Below, in pieces: positions 8,746-10,058 of a stretch of 10,058 nucleotides of DNA. This DNA comes from Lentisphaerota bacterium (GTDB lineage: Bacteria > Verrucomicrobiota > Kiritimatiellia > RFP12 > JAAYLN01), in contig JAAYZJ010000234.1 in NCBI GenBank assembly GCA_012514915.1, positions 1 to 10,058 on the forward strand, in the 5' to 3' direction. The first letter of the stretch is position 1, and every line of letters starts with the position of its first letter. The translations under genes and the position numbers were made by a program. Under the pieces are notes generated by a model. That model was not told the origin of the DNA and made no database searches. It saw only the letters and a list, made by a program, of their open reading frames with translations.

Positions 8746-10058
8746 ATGGATGCGCCACCCGCCTTTCTGCCGTCCACACCCGCCGAGCTGGCACAGCGCG
8801 GCTGGGACGCACTCGACATCATCCTCGTCAGCGGCGACGCCTATCTCGACACCCCTTTCTCCGGCATCGCCCTGGTCGGGCGTGCGCTCGAGGCGCAGGG
8901 TTTCCGCGTCGGGGTCATCGCCCAGCCCGCGGTCGATGGAATGGACGACATCCGGCGCCTGGGATCGCCCCGCCTCTTCTGGGGCGTCTCCGCCGGCAGC
9001 GTCGACTCGATGGTCGCCAACTACACGGCCTCGGGCAAGCCGCGGCGGCTGGACGATTTCACGCCCGGCGGCATCAACAACCGCCGTCCCGACCGCGCCA
9101 CCATCGTCTACGCCAACCTGATCCGTCGTGCCTTCCGCCCCTGCGCCCCGATCATCCTGGGGGGGATCGAGGCCAGCCTGCGCCGCATCGCCCACTACGA
9201 TTTCTGGGGCCACACCGTGCGCCGGTCGATTCTGCTCGATGCCAAGGCCGACGCCCTCGTCTATGGCATGGGCGAGCGGACCACCCTCGCGCTGGCGCGT
9301 CACCTGCGCGACGGAACCGACTGGCACAGCCTGCCGGGGATCTGCCATGCGGCCGCGGCGCCGCCGCCCGGCGCGCTGGAGCTGCCCCCCTACGACGCCG
9401 TGCGCGGCGCGGCAACGGCTGGCGACGATGCCGCCGGGATGGCATCGCGACAGGCGTTTCTGCAGATGACCCGCGATTTCCTCGACAACCAGGAATGGCG
9501 TACAGCACGGCCGCTCGTCCAGCGGCATGAGCAGCGCTGGCTGATCCACAATCCGCCTGCCGAACCGCTGTCGCCGGAGCAACTCGACGCCGTCCACCGC
9601 CTCCCCTTCCAGCGCGAGGCCCATCCTTACGATGCGGCGCGCGGTGAGATCAGAGCCCTCGACACGATTCGTTTCGCCATGACGACGCACCGGGGCTGTT
9701 ACGGCTCGTGCAATTTCTGCGCAATCGCCGCCCACCAGGGACGTGAGGTGCGGTCGCGCAGCGCGTCGGCCATCCTCGACGAGGCGCGCGACCTGACACG
9801 CCATGCCCGCTTTCGCGGTGTCATCAGCGACGTCGGCGGCCCCACGGCGAACATGTACGGATTCGGCTGCGCCGTGATGACGGCGCGCGGCCCCTGCCCC
9901 GACCGACGCTGCCTAACACCGGAGTGCTGCCCGCGCCTCCGTCCCGATCACGGCCCGCTTACCCGGTTGCTTGAACAGATGCGCCAACTGCCCGGCATCC
10001 GGCACGTGTTTGTCGGCTCGGGGATCCGTCACGATCTCGTTGAAGCCGACCGCCAGAA
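8746..10058 (+). CDS. ygiQ: YgiQ-family radical SAM protein, 3' end missing
   Basis: The frame is open from ATG 8746 to the window edge (437 codons), so the C-terminus is cut off. YgiQ proteins are usually about 600-700 residues long. The N-terminal part carries typical YgiQ segments: WDALDIILVSGDAYLDTPFSG, GVSAGSVDSMVANYTA, ADRAT-like PDRATIVYANLIR and PIILGGIEASLRRIAHYDFW. The radical SAM motif RGCYGSCNFC supplies C318, C322 and C325 (CX3CX2C), followed by AAHQGREVRSRS. Then come DVGGPTANMYGFGC and a Cys-rich stretch (CPDRRCLTPECCPR) that family members share. The family is widespread but its reaction is not established, so no substrate is claimed. No Shine-Dalgarno is evident, and translation is probably coupled to the patatin gene 5 nt upstream. 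The shorter ATG at 8750 is in another frame. Confidence 0.92.
   Translation, partial: MDAPPAFLPSTPAELAQRGWDALDIILVSGDAYLDTPFSGIALVGRALEAQGFRVGVIAQPAVDGMDDIRRLGSPRLFWGVSAGSVDSMVANYTASGKPRRLDDFTPGGINNRRPDRATIVYANLIRRAFRPCAPIILGGIEASLRRIAHYDFWGHTVRRSILLDAKADALVYGMGERTTLALARHLRDGTDWHSLPGICHAAAAPPPGALELPPYDAVRGAATAGDDAAGMASRQAFLQMTRDFLDNQEWRTARPLVQRHEQRWLIHNPPAEPLSPEQLDAVHRLPFQREAHPYDAARGEIRALDTIRFAMTTHRGCYGSCNFCAIAAHQGREVRSRSASAILDEARDLTRHARFRGVISDVGGPTANMYGFGCAVMTARGPCPDRRCLTPECCPRLRPDHGPLTRLLEQMRQLPGIRHVFVGSGIRHDLVEADRQ

Noticed and set aside
7933..9804. A 623-codon open frame on the minus strand opposite the patatin and ygiQ genes
   Set aside because: It overlaps two well-supported genes with clear motifs, its product is Arg/Gly/Ala-rich without recognisable domains, and long antisense frames are expected at this GC content.

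Overview
The window is GC-rich (roughly two thirds G+C by eye) and densely coding, with only two gene-free stretches: about 116 bp before the regulator and about 270 bp between two divergent genes. Mixed content (a sigma-54 activator with GAF domain, a HydG-family radical SAM enzyme, a multidomain glycosidase-like protein and a GH4 alpha-galactosidase) suggests an anaerobic, carbohydrate-degrading bacterium. A PVC-type lineage such as Kiritimatiellota, Lentisphaerota or Verrucomicrobiota is my best guess, held at low confidence because no taxonomic marker gene is present.

Layout. Bases 3-1826 (+) are the 3' part of a large glycoside-hydrolase-like protein with a beta-sandwich region and a C-terminal fibronectin-III-like domain. 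Bases 1827-1942 are intergenic and hold an 8-bp tandem repeat and a perfect 8+8 bp inverted repeat. Bases 1943-3544 (+) encode a NifA-type sigma-54 activator. It converges on a two-gene minus-strand unit, hydG-like (6124-4604) followed by a PP-loop ATPase (4587-3541). The regulator and PP-loop genes end on opposite strands of one CTAG.

Bases 6125-6395 separate hydG from the divergent plus-strand genes. I read this region as two back-to-back sigma-70-like promoters flanking a LacI-type palindrome. The hydG side has a leader of about 160 nt with three successive perfect 7-bp stems. Bases 6396-7748 (+) are a GH4 alpha-galactosidase (melA-like), overlapping by 4 nt a patatin-like phospholipase (7745-8740). 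A YgiQ-type radical SAM protein follows 5 nt later (8746 to the window end, incomplete).

The most unusual point is the HydG-like protein. It keeps the N-terminal radical SAM CX3CX2C motif. In its C-terminal auxiliary-cluster motif, however, the middle cysteine of the usual CX2CX22C is glycine, while the outer two cysteines keep their exact 26-residue separation and two new cysteines appear between them. With the tightly linked PP-loop ATPase and the structured leader, this suggests a divergent HydG-type module rather than an ordinary hydrogenase-maturation gene. No hydE, hydF or hydrogenase subunit gene lies in the window.
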